In this document: positions 1-8,616 of the stretch, piece after piece
Layout: each line of letters starts with the position of its first letter
How positions within the stretch are numbered: position 1 is the first letter of the stretch
DNA from: DASVRZ01 sp038230215
GTDB taxonomy: Bacteria; Verrucomicrobiota; Verrucomicrobiia; Chthoniobacterales; DASVRZ01
DNA length: 64,000 bases
Assembly: GCA_038230215.1 (NCBI GenBank)
Contig: JBBRNR010000008.1
Location: forward strand, 62,001-126,000
Reading direction: 5' to 3'
Program-made: the position numbers and the translations under genes
Notes under the pieces: generated by a model
Databases searched by the model: none
Seen by the model: only the letters and a program-made list of their open reading frames with translations
Told to the model about the DNA's origin: nothing

Positions 1-2760
1 TGGAAGTGGCAGTCGGAGAAGGCTGAAAAGCATTCCACCGCCAGGGTTTCCGCGACTTTTCACAACCGCTTCCCCGAGTCGCTAACGGGCAACGGCATCT
101 CTGCGAATCTGGCGTGCGGCAACACGCGGATCGACATCGCGAACGCCGATTTCACCTTTCTCCCAAACGTCGCGGGCGAGATCGACATCCCGCATCTCAC
201 CGCGTCGATGGCCCCGTGGAAACGCACTTTTAACAACCTCGAAGGCGTTACCGCGATCAAGGAGCGCGCGCTCTACGTCGGCGGCATCAAGTTCACACCC
301 GACTTGGTTTTGGAACGCGGCTCGCTGGATTTCACCAAACCCGAAAAACAAAAAATCATCTCCGACCTGCTCTTTAGCGCGTTTGGTGGGCAGTGGCGCA
401 CCGACCTCGATCTGGATCGTCGCAAATCGCCCGTCGAGATCGACACAGCAGCGTCGTTTTGGAACTTATCCGTGCGCGAGTTGGGCGAGTTTGTCGGCAA
501 CAATCAACTGGCCGAGGGCACGATCCACGAGGGCCGGCTCACCTTCCATGGGAGTCCGGGTGAAATGGCGAAATCGAACACGACCCTGCGTCTAAACGCG
601 ACCGATTTTCGCTGGCACGAACGGCGCTGGAATTCGCTCATCGCCAGTGGGTTGCTAGTGAATCGCCGACTCGAGATTGCGCAGTTCGACCTCGTGCAGG
701 ATAAAAATCAAATCCAGCTCAAGGGCACATCTGATCTACCCGGAAAATGGGCGCAGTTACCAAACGAGTTTCAGTTTCAAATACTCGCCCAGATCGATGA
801 TTTGCACTCGGCAGCACAGCTTATTTTTCCGGATCAGAAAGGCATCGGCGGCGAGGCATTTTTCGCCGGTGAGGTGCGCAATCAGGGCGGTCAGTTTTCC
901 GGAAATCTGAAGATGCGCGGCGGTCCGCTCGAGATCAGCGGCGTGGCAGTGGACCGGGTGCGTGGCGACTTGCATTTGCAGGGGAGCGAAGTCAGCGCGA
1001 CGGCGTTGGAGTTTGCCCGCCAGGGAGACAAGGCCTCGGGCTGGGGAAATCTTAATCTGGCCGAGCCGCGGCGTTATTCCGGGGAATTTTCGGTGATCGC
1101 TGGGAACATCGCGGATTACAGCGCGATTTTGCCGAGGGCGGTGGCTGAGCACGCTGCGGCGGGCGGAGTGAGGCTCTGGTGGAACGGCGACGGCACCAGT
1201 CATGCGCATTCGGGAGCGTTCAAAGTGAGTCTGCGTGATTTCCTCGTTTCCCACGAGACGAACGCCGTGCCGCTCGGCGTGGAATCCCACGGTTCGTATT
1301 CGCCGGCAGGCGTCACTCTAAATCACCTCGCACTGGAACGCCCAAACGCGAAGCTGAACACCGCCCTCATCGTGCGCCCGGAATCAATGGAACTGCGCGA
1401 CTTGCATATTACTGGAAGTGGCGGCGCGGTGGTCGCAGGAAACCTCACGCTGCCGATCAATCTGCTCTCTTATTTGAATAATCCCACACTCGCCTCATTG
1501 CTCGATTCCAAGGCGGCCGCGACGGGACAAATCACTGCGGCAAAGGTGCGGCTCGACGAACTTTGCGAGCTCGCCGGGCGTCATCTACCGGTGCGCGGCC
1601 GGGCGAATTTCAACCTCACTGCCGAGGGACCGCTGGACAGTCTGGAAGCCCTCATCAAACTGGAACTCAACGATTTCTTCGGCCCGGAAAACCTCACGAT
1701 CCCGTCGATGAAAGCGACCCTCAGCCTCATCAACAACGAACTCAACGTCGAGTCCGAGATCAATCCTGGTGAGGTCCGCGACACGATCTCTGCGCATTTC
1801 TCGGGGCGGACCGCGCTTTCGCAGGAGCACCTGATTAAGGGCCAGTGGCTGGACGACTCGGCGCCCCTTTCCGGCACGATTCAGGCGAGCCGCCTCGCGC
1901 TGCCGCTGCTGCATCCCTGGTGGCCAGCCAGCCGGAACTTAAAAGGCGACGCGGGTGGCCATCTGACTCTCACTGGAACGTGGAAAACTCCCACCTTCGA
2001 CGGCTCGATCACGTTGCAAAACACCGCCTGGCAGCCCGTGTGGCTGGCATATCCGTTGCAAAAACTCAATGGCACACTGGCCCTGACCATCAACCGCCTG
2101 TCTTGGGAAAAAGTCACCGGTTTCTATCGCGGTGGCAGTTTCACGGTGAATGGCACGAGCGGTTTTCAGCCTGCGGAAAATGTCGACCTCACCATCGATG
2201 GCAAGGGGCTGACGCTGTCTGCGGCCGATAACTCAGAGGCGATCGCCGACGGCTCGATTCATTTGCAAGGTCCGGCGGAGGCACGGGCGATTAGCGGTTC
2301 CATCCATCTGCAAAGTGCCGTGCTACATCGCGAGCTCACCCTTTACACACCCGAGGTCGCGCTGCCGCCAATCAGCCGTTTTTCGCTGCCGTGGGTGCCG
2401 GTGGATTGGAAGATCGAACTCGAAGTCACCGCTGCGCAGCCGGTGGAAATTCGCGGCAAAGAAAACACCTGGCTGGTGCAGCCGGAGCTGGTCCTGCACG
2501 ATACCGCCCGAACTCCGCTCATTTTGGGAAAACTCCGCATTCAGCCCATGTCGCTGACCAAAAATGCCGCCACGGAAAAAGACCAGACACTGGTATATTT
2601 CATGAATTCCACCTTGGAAAACGGCACTGTCGAATCCTCCCAGCCGACAATTACTACCGAACTGCCGCCCGCTCCCACAGTCGAATCTGCCACCAATATT
2701 CCAAGTCCCACGCCCACACCGGTCCCGCAGCGTTTGGAGATCGTTCCCTTGGCGCAATAA
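1..2760 (+). CDS. AsmA/DUF3971-like large envelope protein, 5' end outside the window
   Basis: The frame is open from base 1 to the TAA at 2758-2760, giving the last 919 residues of a larger protein. The sequence is rich in short beta-type segments with recurring G-x-L/hydrophobic-x-hydrophobic patterns, as in AsmA/TamB-like proteins that span or line the periplasm and are linked to lipid transport between membranes. The C-terminal 40 residues are proline- and threonine-rich (SPTPTPVPQ) and look disordered. No catalytic motif is seen. The first in-frame ATG (208) is not the real start because the frame is already coding-like before it. The family call rests on composition and architecture only; the function is inferred. 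Confidence 0.65.
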   Translation, partial: WKWQSEKAEKHSTARVSATFHNRFPESLTGNGISANLACGNTRIDIANADFTFLPNVAGEIDIPHLTASMAPWKRTFNNLEGVTAIKERALYVGGIKFTPDLVLERGSLDFTKPEKQKIISDLLFSAFGGQWRTDLDLDRRKSPVEIDTAASFWNLSVRELGEFVGNNQLAEGTIHEGRLTFHGSPGEMAKSNTTLRLNATDFRWHERRWNSLIASGLLVNRRLEIAQFDLVQDKNQIQLKGTSDLPGKWAQLPNEFQFQILAQIDDLHSAAQLIFPDQKGIGGEAFFAGEVRNQGGQFSGNLKMRGGPLEISGVAVDRVRGDLHLQGSEVSATALEFARQGDKASGWGNLNLAEPRRYSGEFSVIAGNIADYSAILPRAVAEHAAAGGVRLWWNGDGTSHAHSGAFKVSLRDFLVSHETNAVPLGVESHGSYSPAGVTLNHLALERPNAKLNTALIVRPESMELRDLHITGSGGAVVAGNLTLPINLLSYLNNPTLASLLDSKAAATGQITAAKVRLDELCELAGRHLPVRGRANFNLTAEGPLDSLEALIKLELNDFFGPENLTIPSMKATLSLINNELNVESEINPGEVRDTISAHFSGRTALSQEHLIKGQWLDDSAPLSGTIQASRLALPLLHPWWPASRNLKGDAGGHLTLTGTWKTPTFDGSITLQNTAWQPVWLAYPLQKLNGTLALTINRLSWEKVTGFYRGGSFTVNGTSGFQPAENVDLTIDGKGLTLSAADNSEAIADGSIHLQGPAEARAISGSIHLQSAVLHRELTLYTPEVALPPISRFSLPWVPVDWKIELEVTAAQPVEIRGKENTWLVQPELVLHDTARTPLILGKLRIQPMSLTKNAATEKDQTLVYFMNSTLENGTVESSQPTITTELPPAPTVESATNIPSPTPTPVPQRLEIVPLAQ

Positions 2761-2823
2761 GCTGGCCAATTTTGGCCGAGAGCGGAGTTACATTCCAATC
2801 AAGAATGTGGTTTTGAGGTAAAG

Positions 2824-2904
2824 TGCTCGAGGGGGGACTTGAACCCCCATGCCTTTCGGCATACGCACCTCAAGCGTACGTGTCTGCCATTTCACCACCC
2901 GAGC
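2824..2904 (-). tRNA. tRNA-Leu (anticodon GAG)
   Basis: The minus strand folds into a class II tRNA of 81 nt. The acceptor stem GCTCGGG pairs with CTCGAGC (one G-U). The anticodon loop TTGAGGT sits on a TACGC/GCGTA stem and gives anticodon GAG. The long variable arm ATGCCGAAAGGCAT and the T arm GGGGG-TTCAAGT-CCCCC are clear. The discriminator is A, and CCA is not encoded. It stands alone between two protein genes. Confidence 0.96.
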
Positions 2905-3037
2905 TTTTTTGTGAGCCGAGAGAATAGCCTGACCCACGAAACGCGCAAGAGTTTCTTTGCGCCAGCGGACAGAAAATGCCTTTTCAACCCGGGCAATTCA
3001 CCTTAGGTTCCGGCGTTCTCAACTGACCCCCAGATTC

Positions 3038-3679
3038 ATGAAAAAAACCACCCAGGCATTCACCCTCGTCGAGCTTCTCGTCGTTATCGTCATCATCGGC
3101 ATCCTCGCTGGCATCGCCCTGCCGGTCTTCCAAAAAGCCCAGGAAAGAGGCAAGGCCATCAGCGACCTGAGCAATCTTAAGCAGATCGGTATCGGTATCA
3201 TGACCTATAAGAACGATAATAACAATCAACTGCCGGAAGGATCGACCGCCAGCAGTGATCCCAAAATCTGGCAGCAACAGTTGGTGCCTACCTACCTTTC
3301 CACCTGGAAAATATTGAAGTCGCCCTTTGACACTCGCCCCGCCACTGAGGTGGCAGCCACGGCACCTGTTAGCTATGGGTTCAATGACGAGAAGTCTCTG
3401 TTGGGCTTGGATTCTTCTAAAATCAATTACCCAACGAGTCTCATCATTGTCGCACCCAAGCTCGTCAACGGCAATCCTGTTGCCTACACCGGTCTGGGGA
3501 ATGCCGATGTGCTGGTTAAATCTGACACCGCTGGCGGCGGTGATCATGGCACACACGGCTCGCGTAAACGCATCAATGTCCTATTTGGCGACGGCCACAC
3601 CGAAGATATTTTGTTTCTGAAATTTACCCAAAAAACGGGTGACGAAGGCCTTAAACGCTGGATCTACGATACTCCCTAA
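3038..3679 (+). CDS. Type II secretion/type IV pilin-like protein (pseudopilin, H-X9-DG type)
   Basis: The ATG at 3038 gives a 213-residue protein with a typical prepilin leader: MKKTTQAFTLVELLVV, a basic n-region then the FTLVELLV methylation motif, followed by a hydrophobic helix (VIVIIGILAGIALPVF). Prepilin peptidase would cut before the F. The C-terminal part carries HGSRKRINVLFGDGH, matching the H-X9-DG signature of the large pseudopilin families of Verrucomicrobia and Planctomycetes. It probably sits in the inner membrane and periplasm; the specific role is unknown. The next gene, aroB, starts 3 nt after its stop, so the two may be co-transcribed. An upstream in-frame start at 2957 is rejected because it would bury the leader. 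Confidence 0.88.
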   Translation: MKKTTQAFTLVELLVVIVIIGILAGIALPVFQKAQERGKAISDLSNLKQIGIGIMTYKNDNNNQLPEGSTASSDPKIWQQQLVPTYLSTWKILKSPFDTRPATEVAATAPVSYGFNDEKSLLGLDSSKINYPTSLIIVAPKLVNGNPVAYTGLGNADVLVKSDTAGGGDHGTHGSRKRINVLFGDGHTEDILFLKFTQKTGDEGLKRWIYDTP

Positions 3680-3682
3680 CTC

Positions 3683-4762
3683 ATGGCAGCGGCTGTCGCG
3701 GTGCATCTGAGCGATCGCACATATTCCATTCAGATCGGAGTGGATTTGTTGGAAACTCTTGGTGAGTCCTTCGAGTCTCTGCAGTTGGGAAAAAAATGCG
3801 CCGTCATCACCGATGACCGAGTCGGCCCGCTCTATGCCGAGCGTGTTTTGCAGAGTCTGAAATCAGCCAACATTACGGCTGTTTTGCTAGCAGTTCCCGC
3901 TGGGGAAAAAAGCAAATCGCTTCCCGTCGCGGAAGGCTTGCTAGAAAAAATGGCCGACGCTGGCCTAGATCGGAGTTCCATGGTGATCGCACTGGGCGGC
4001 GGCGTCATCGGCGATCTCGCGGGCTTTGTCGCCGCCATCTATTTCCGCGGCATTCCCTACATCCAAATTCCCACCACCGTGCTGGCACAAGTCGATAGCT
4101 CCATCGGCGGCAAGACCGGGGTGAATCTCGCCACCGGAAAAAATCTCGTTGGCAGTTTTCATCAGCCGCGGGCGGTTTTTGCCGATGTTAGCACTTTGCA
4201 AACATTGCCGGAGCGCGAGTTTAACGAGGGCTTCGCGGAAGTCATCAAGCACGCCATTATTCGCGATGCGGCTCTCTTCGAAAAACTCCAGTCCTTCGAC
4301 CGTTCTAACATTGACGACCTCACCTCCATCATCCGGCGCAACATCGAGATCAAAGCCGCCATCGTCAGCCAGGACGAAATGGAAACCCTCGGCCTGCGCG
4401 CCTTGCTTAACTTCGGCCACACCATTGGCCACGGCATCGAAAACGCCGCCGGCTACGGCAACCTTCTGCACGGCGAAGCCATCAGCCTCGGCATCGTCGC
4501 CGCGGCCCGGCTCTCCGTCGCCAAAGCCGGGATGCCGCCCACCGATCTCGACGCCATCGAAGCGCTGCTCATTCGCTTCCAACTTCCCACGCGACTGCCA
4601 TCTAACATCTCCACAGATTCGATTCTAACTGCGCTGCAAAAGGACAAAAAATTCTCCGCTGGCCAGATTCGATTCGTCCTTTCGCCCGGCATCGGCGACG
4701 CCTTCCTTTCGAGTTCCATCGGTATGGAAGACATCCGCCGAGAAATAGAAGCCTTGCGCTAG
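3683..4762 (+). CDS. aroB: 3-dehydroquinate synthase
   Basis: 359 residues, the normal family length. It converts DAHP to 3-dehydroquinate, the second step of the shikimate pathway, in the cytoplasm with NAD+ and a divalent metal. Visible motifs are the NAD-binding GGGVIGDLAGF, the substrate loop DSSIGGKTGVN, and the metal ligands in EVIKHAIIRD and NFGHTIGHG. The ATG at 3683 follows the pseudopilin stop by 3 nt. dprA starts 26 nt downstream, so aroB and dprA are likely in one transcript. No anomalies. Confidence 0.97.
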   Translation: MAAAVAVHLSDRTYSIQIGVDLLETLGESFESLQLGKKCAVITDDRVGPLYAERVLQSLKSANITAVLLAVPAGEKSKSLPVAEGLLEKMADAGLDRSSMVIALGGGVIGDLAGFVAAIYFRGIPYIQIPTTVLAQVDSSIGGKTGVNLATGKNLVGSFHQPRAVFADVSTLQTLPEREFNEGFAEVIKHAIIRDAALFEKLQSFDRSNIDDLTSIIRRNIEIKAAIVSQDEMETLGLRALLNFGHTIGHGIENAAGYGNLLHGEAISLGIVAAARLSVAKAGMPPTDLDAIEALLIRFQLPTRLPSNISTDSILTALQKDKKFSAGQIRFVLSPGIGDAFLSSSIGMEDIRREIEALR

Positions 4763-4788
4763 ATGCCGTTTTGCGATTCATCTGTGGC

Positions 4789-5877
4789 ATGAATCACACT
4801 GAGGCCTGCATCGCGTTGAACATGATCCCGCGCATCGGGCCGGTGCGTATTCGCAAGTTGCTCGATTGCTTCGACACTCCCGAGGGCATTCTCACCGCCC
4901 GCCAGTCTCTTCTCGAACAAATCCCCGGGATCGGCCCCGATACTGCCTCCGAGATCATTAACTGGGAGAAAAACATCGATCTCGCAGCCGAGTTGGAGCG
5001 TATTCGCGAATACGGCGTCACCGTCATTACCCAAGCCGACTCGTTCTACCCGAGGCTTCTGCGCGAAATCCACGACCCGCCGACCGTCCTCTACGTCTGG
5101 GGCCAGCTCCTCGAGAAAGACCAGCACGCCATCGGCGTCGTCGGCTCGCGCAAGACCACCCATTACGGCATCGAAGCCGCCCGCAAACTCTCCTACCAGC
5201 TCGCCTACTCCGGCCTCACCGTCGTCAGCGGACTCGCCCGTGGCATCGACACCGCAGCGCATCAGGGCGCGCTTGCCGCCAAGGGCCGCACCATCGCCGT
5301 CCTCGGCAGCGGACACCAGTTTCTCTACCCGCCGGAAAACAAGGAACTCGCCGAAAAGATCACTTCCAGCGGGGCGGTCATCAGCGAGTTCTCCATCACC
5401 GTGCAACCCGACCGCCAGACTTTTCCCATGCGCAACCGGATCATCAGCGGCTGGAGTTTTGGAACCCTGGTCGTTGAGGCGGGGCTGAACAGCGGCGCTC
5501 TGATCAGCGCAAACATGGCACTGGAGCAGGGCCGCACCGTCTATGCCGTGCCCGGCCCGATCGACCGGCCCAACTCGATGGGTTCCAACCGACTCATCCA
5601 GCAGGGCGCAAAGCTCGTGATGGACGCCGCCGACATTCTCGACGACATGGGCACTTTATTCCGGCACGAACCGGAGCTGACTCGCAGCGCGCCGGTCGAT
5701 CTGAGTGACGAGCAACGCGCCGTTTACGACGCGATCACGGACGACGAGACGCCCATTGACCGTATCGTTTCCGCAAGTGGGCTGCCCACGGGCAAAGTCC
5801 TTTCCACCCTGCTGGCGTTGGAAATGAAGCGCCTCGTCAAACAATTGCCCGGTCAGCGCTTCGTCAAACTCCTCTGA
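4789..5877 (+). CDS. dprA: DNA-processing protein DprA
   Basis: About 362 residues from the ATG at 4789; a TTG at 4771 would add only six residues. DprA binds incoming single-stranded DNA and loads RecA during natural transformation. The N-terminal HhH/SAM-like region (NMIPRIGPVRIRKLL, IPGIGPDTA) precedes a Rossmann-like domain with GVVGSRKTT, SGLARGIDTAAHQGAL, GSGHQFLYPPEN and FPMRNRIISG, all standard for the family. The C-terminal winged-helix-like part (TPIDRIVSASGLPTGKVLS) is present. The stop codon coincides with the left end of a palindromic mobile repeat, which may have contributed the stop and last bases. Confidence 0.96.
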   Translation: MNHTEACIALNMIPRIGPVRIRKLLDCFDTPEGILTARQSLLEQIPGIGPDTASEIINWEKNIDLAAELERIREYGVTVITQADSFYPRLLREIHDPPTVLYVWGQLLEKDQHAIGVVGSRKTTHYGIEAARKLSYQLAYSGLTVVSGLARGIDTAAHQGALAAKGRTIAVLGSGHQFLYPPENKELAEKITSSGAVISEFSITVQPDRQTFPMRNRIISGWSFGTLVVEAGLNSGALISANMALEQGRTVYAVPGPIDRPNSMGSNRLIQQGAKLVMDAADILDDMGTLFRHEPELTRSAPVDLSDEQRAVYDAITDDETPIDRIVSASGLPTGKVLSTLLALEMKRLVKQLPGQRFVKLL

Positions 5878-6022
5878 GAGGGCGTCGCAAAAGTCAGTTG
5901 TAGCGTCGAGCCTGTGGCTCGATGGGCTGGGTGGCAGAGGGATTTCTTTCGAGCCATAGGCTCGACGCTACAAACCCATCCATGATGCAAACAGTCCATG
6001 CACGACTTATTAGACGCCCTCT
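5877..6022. repeat. MITE-like palindromic element, class I, complete
   Basis: A 146-bp non-coding element bounded by the inverted terminal repeat AGAGGGCGTC (5877-5886 and 6013-6022 inverted), with AAGTC conserved a few bases further in on both sides. Inside, a second inverted repeat GTAGCGTCGAGCCTGTGGCT (5900 onward) pairs with 5949-5971 with one mismatch in 23 bp, so the whole unit can form a long hairpin. No coding capacity is seen. A partial relative lies at 7900-7965, and a lone end-like AGACGCCCTCT occurs near 24613. The left end overlaps the stop codon of dprA. Confidence 0.85.
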
Positions 6023-6117
6023 GAGAATTAAGATGGAGTGGGCGGCGCCTGGGCTGGGCCATGAAAAAGCCAGCCTGAGGCCACCGCCACACTCCAAGAG
6101 GAAGAGCGTCGCGTATT

Positions 6118-7773
6118 TTATTTATGCGTATCGCTGCGAAGAATTTGAATGGCAAGAGTGAGGCCGCCTGCGGTGGCCAGCAAAAAAAGAAGCATCGCGA
6201 AGCCGGGATAACCGAAGATGCGAAAGCTGGTCTCCACCCGCATGAGAAGCGAAGCGCCCAGGATCAACGAGCCTAGAATGAGGCCGAGCGTGATGCGGTT
6301 GGCGACTTTTTGCAGCCCCGTCATGAGATATTCCTCGTCGATGGTGTCGATCTGCATCTTGAGTTTGTTCGTGGAGAGGAGTTCCAGAAATTGATTGATC
6401 CGCGCGGGCAGTTTCTCAATCAATTCCTTGGCTTCCAGCAAAGTGGTGAGGAGGTTCCCGGGCGAGAGACTTTTCATCGTCCGTTTGCGCATCAACTCCG
6501 AGGCATTGCGGCGGATCGACTCGTTTGGATCGAAAGTGGGACAAAGCGTGCGGCCGATCAAATCGAGGTTGAGCAACGTCTTTCCTAACATCGTTAACTC
6601 TGATGGAACTCCCAATCCACTCTCCGCAGAGATGCGCGTGATCTCCATGATCACTTTTCCGGTTTGCAGCGACTGAATCGACGCCTCCTGCTGCTGGCTG
6701 AGCAGATCGCCCATCTCACGTTTAAACTTCATTACGTCGAAGCCATCGCGCTCCTCTCCCATGCGTTGCGCGATCTCGCTGGCACGGTCGCTTTGCCCCT
6801 CGGACATCGCCAGGAGCAGGCGCAAAATGCTTTCCTGCATGTTGGGGCCAATCCGGGCGGTCATGCCGAGATCGAGCAACGCAATCCGATGATCCTGCGT
6901 GAGGAGGATATTACCCGGATGCGGGTCGGCATGGAAAAAACCCGCGATCAAAATCTGGTGCAGATACGCCTGAAACACCGCCTCGGCCAGACCCGCACCG
7001 TCGATCTCGAGAAACGTCACTTTGTTCAACTTCGTGATCTTTTGTCCGCTGACATATTCCATCGTGAGCAGGCGGCCTGTGCAATAATCGTCGATCGGCG
7101 CAGGCACCAGAATCGATTGGAACTCCGCCAGGTTTTTGCGCATCAGCCGGAGATTGTCCGCCTCCAGACGATAATCCAGCTCACGCAGCAACGACTTCCG
7201 CAACTCCTCGATCATCGCCGCAAACTGGTAGCGTTTCCCCGCGTCGGTGTGCTCGTCCAGCAGCGCCGCGATCTCCGCCAGCGCCTCCAGATCCTCCGAC
7301 ACGGTTTCGCGGACATCCGGTCGCTGAATTTTCACCGCCACCGGCTGGCCACTGCGCAACACCGCCCGGTGCACCTGCCCGAGAGACGCGGCAGCGATGG
7401 GAGTGGGATCGAATTCCAGGAAGGCCCGGCTGATCCGCGCGCCGAGTTCCACGCTAACGATGGCCTCGACTTTCTCATACGGAAACGGCTCCACATGATC
7501 CTGCAGCCGCGTGAGCGCCTCCATGTAAGCCGCCGGAACAAAGTCCGACCGCGTGGAAATAAGCTGGCCCAGTTTGACGAAAGTCGGCCCGAGTTTTTCC
7601 AGATCGTCCGCCAGTTCCATCGCCTCGGGCGGAATGGGCGGGCGCGCTTCGTAGTCGAGCGGGTCGTCGATTACGGGAGCCTGCCGGACAAGATCGCCGT
7701 GGCCGTATTTGATGAGCAGGCGAGTGACGTCTTTGTAGCGTTTGAGGTGACTGGGTTTGAAAGAGAAGGCCAT
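6118..7773 (-). CDS. ABC1 kinase family protein (UbiB/AarF-like)
   Basis: 551 residues. Members are atypical protein kinase-like ATPases linked to quinone biosynthesis. The family landmarks are present: KLGQLISTRSDFVP near residue 65 (KxGQ motif), the alanine-rich AAASLGQVHRA loop that replaces the glycine-rich loop, VAVKIQRPDV (ATP lysine), FFHADPHPGNILL and IALLDLGM (metal-binding DFG-like site). Two hydrophobic segments near the C-terminus (ITLGLILGSLILGASLLM and GFAMLLFLLATAGGLTLA) anchor it in the membrane. The genome uses the futalosine route (mqnE at 48445), so the quinone served would be menaquinone rather than ubiquinone; this is inference. Its promoter must lie in the repeat-filled gap upstream (7774-8030). 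Confidence 0.92.
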   Translation of the reverse strand: MAFSFKPSHLKRYKDVTRLLIKYGHGDLVRQAPVIDDPLDYEARPPIPPEAMELADDLEKLGPTFVKLGQLISTRSDFVPAAYMEALTRLQDHVEPFPYEKVEAIVSVELGARISRAFLEFDPTPIAAASLGQVHRAVLRSGQPVAVKIQRPDVRETVSEDLEALAEIAALLDEHTDAGKRYQFAAMIEELRKSLLRELDYRLEADNLRLMRKNLAEFQSILVPAPIDDYCTGRLLTMEYVSGQKITKLNKVTFLEIDGAGLAEAVFQAYLHQILIAGFFHADPHPGNILLTQDHRIALLDLGMTARIGPNMQESILRLLLAMSEGQSDRASEIAQRMGEERDGFDVMKFKREMGDLLSQQQEASIQSLQTGKVIMEITRISAESGLGVPSELTMLGKTLLNLDLIGRTLCPTFDPNESIRRNASELMRKRTMKSLSPGNLLTTLLEAKELIEKLPARINQFLELLSTNKLKMQIDTIDEEYLMTGLQKVANRITLGLILGSLILGASLLMRVETSFRIFGYPGFAMLLFLLATAGGLTLAIQILRSDTHK

Positions 7774-7899
7774 ACCTTTTAATCGCAGCCAATTTCTGAA
7801 GTGATTGTCTTAAAAAGCATCTTGGCAGTGTGCCGAAAGTGGCTGGGTCCCGTGAGGCTCGAGATCTGTATAGAAAGGATTCTCCCCCGAGATGAGGTG

Positions 7900-7965
7900 G
7901 TAGCGTCGAGCCTGTGGCTCGATTGGCCCTGGTGGCAGATAGACTTCCTTCGGGCCAGAGGCTTC
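7900..7965. repeat. Class I palindromic element, degenerate partial copy
   Basis: Bases 7900-7922 repeat the inner arm of the element at 5877-6022 (GTAGCGTCGAGCCTGTGGCT), followed by a similar middle (GGTGGCAGATAGACTTCCTT) and a diverged right arm (CGGGCCAGAGGCTT). The outer AGAGGGCGTC termini are missing. It lies upstream of the ABC1 kinase gene. Confidence 0.7.
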
Positions 7966-8030
7966 CAGAAAGCCTGGCGCGTGCCGGTCCCGAACCGCAG
8001 GAAAAAGAGGCCGCCAACTAGGCCAAACGA

Positions 8031-8282
8031 CCTCCGTCGCCACTCCGGCGACCTTCGCCGTCAGGCTCGCGACCTGTGTCGTTTGCCCTGCGACCGATCC
8101 CGGCAGCCCTCCGACCTCCGTCGCCACCTCTCCGGCCCTCTCCGTTTGCCTCGCGACCTGTGTCGTCGAACGCCCGACCCGTGTCGCCAAGGCAGCGACC
8201 TAAGTCGTCCGCCCCACGACCGCCGTCGTCTGCCCCACGACCCGTGTCGTTTCCAAAACGACCCAGGTCGTTTGGCAAATCC
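8031..8282. repeat. Degenerate 21-bp tandem array 1 (12 units)
   Basis: Twelve consecutive units, each exactly 21 bp, no gaps, consensus close to CCTGTGTCGTTTGCCCCGCGA. Unit joints form the dyad CGACCnnnGTCG again and again. The sequence between the dyads varies strongly, so units are diverged, not recently amplified. All long frames here on both strands are only 7-residue periodic translations of the repeat (for example NDTGREP, DDTGREA). It fills the gap between the ABC1 kinase and Nudix genes. It is not a CRISPR because there are no spacers. Confidence 0.93.
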
Positions 8283-8374
8283 CTCTGATTATCAGCGACT
8301 TACAGAATCGTGATAATGGTTTCCCACGGGCTGTTCACAGAGTCGCCACGCTGGAAGATCAGCCGATAGGTTTC

Positions 8375-8501
8375 GGGTAGTGCGGGCGTCCCGCCTGCTG
8401 CAGCGGGCATCCTGCCCGCTGGGATCTCTGTGAATAACGCAGCAGCGCCAGAAAATTTGGGCAAGATGCCCAAACCAGCAGGCGAGACGCCCGCACTACC
8501 C
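8375..8501. repeat. Palindromic REP-like element, class II
   Basis: Outer arms of 26 bp (8375-8400, starting GGGTAGTGCGGGCGTC, and 8476-8501 inverted) match with one mismatch. Inside are two further hairpins: CAGCGGGCA-TCC-TGCCCGCTG (8401-8421) and TTTGGGCAAGATGCCCAAA (8456-8474). There is no coding capacity. A related half-copy is at 26737-26787 upstream of thiE. The remaining 8502-8616 stretch before the Nudix gene shows nothing recognisable. Confidence 0.85.
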
Positions 8502-8616
8502 GGGACAATGCGTTTTTCTTGCGGATGTTCTGCGTTCCTACGAGTCCCGCCCGAGTGCCGGGGGCGAGTTGATCGCCGAGGACCATGCGAGTTTCATTCG
8601 TATGAGAGGGCGGTTT

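Noticed and set aside
8031..8282. CRISPR array
   Set aside because: Units are contiguous 21-mers without unique spacers, and no cas genes are in the window.
7801..8313. Long open frames on both strands over 21-bp array 1
   Set aside because: The translations are simple 7-residue periodic strings on both strands, which is what any 21-bp repeat without stops gives; no start signals or domain.
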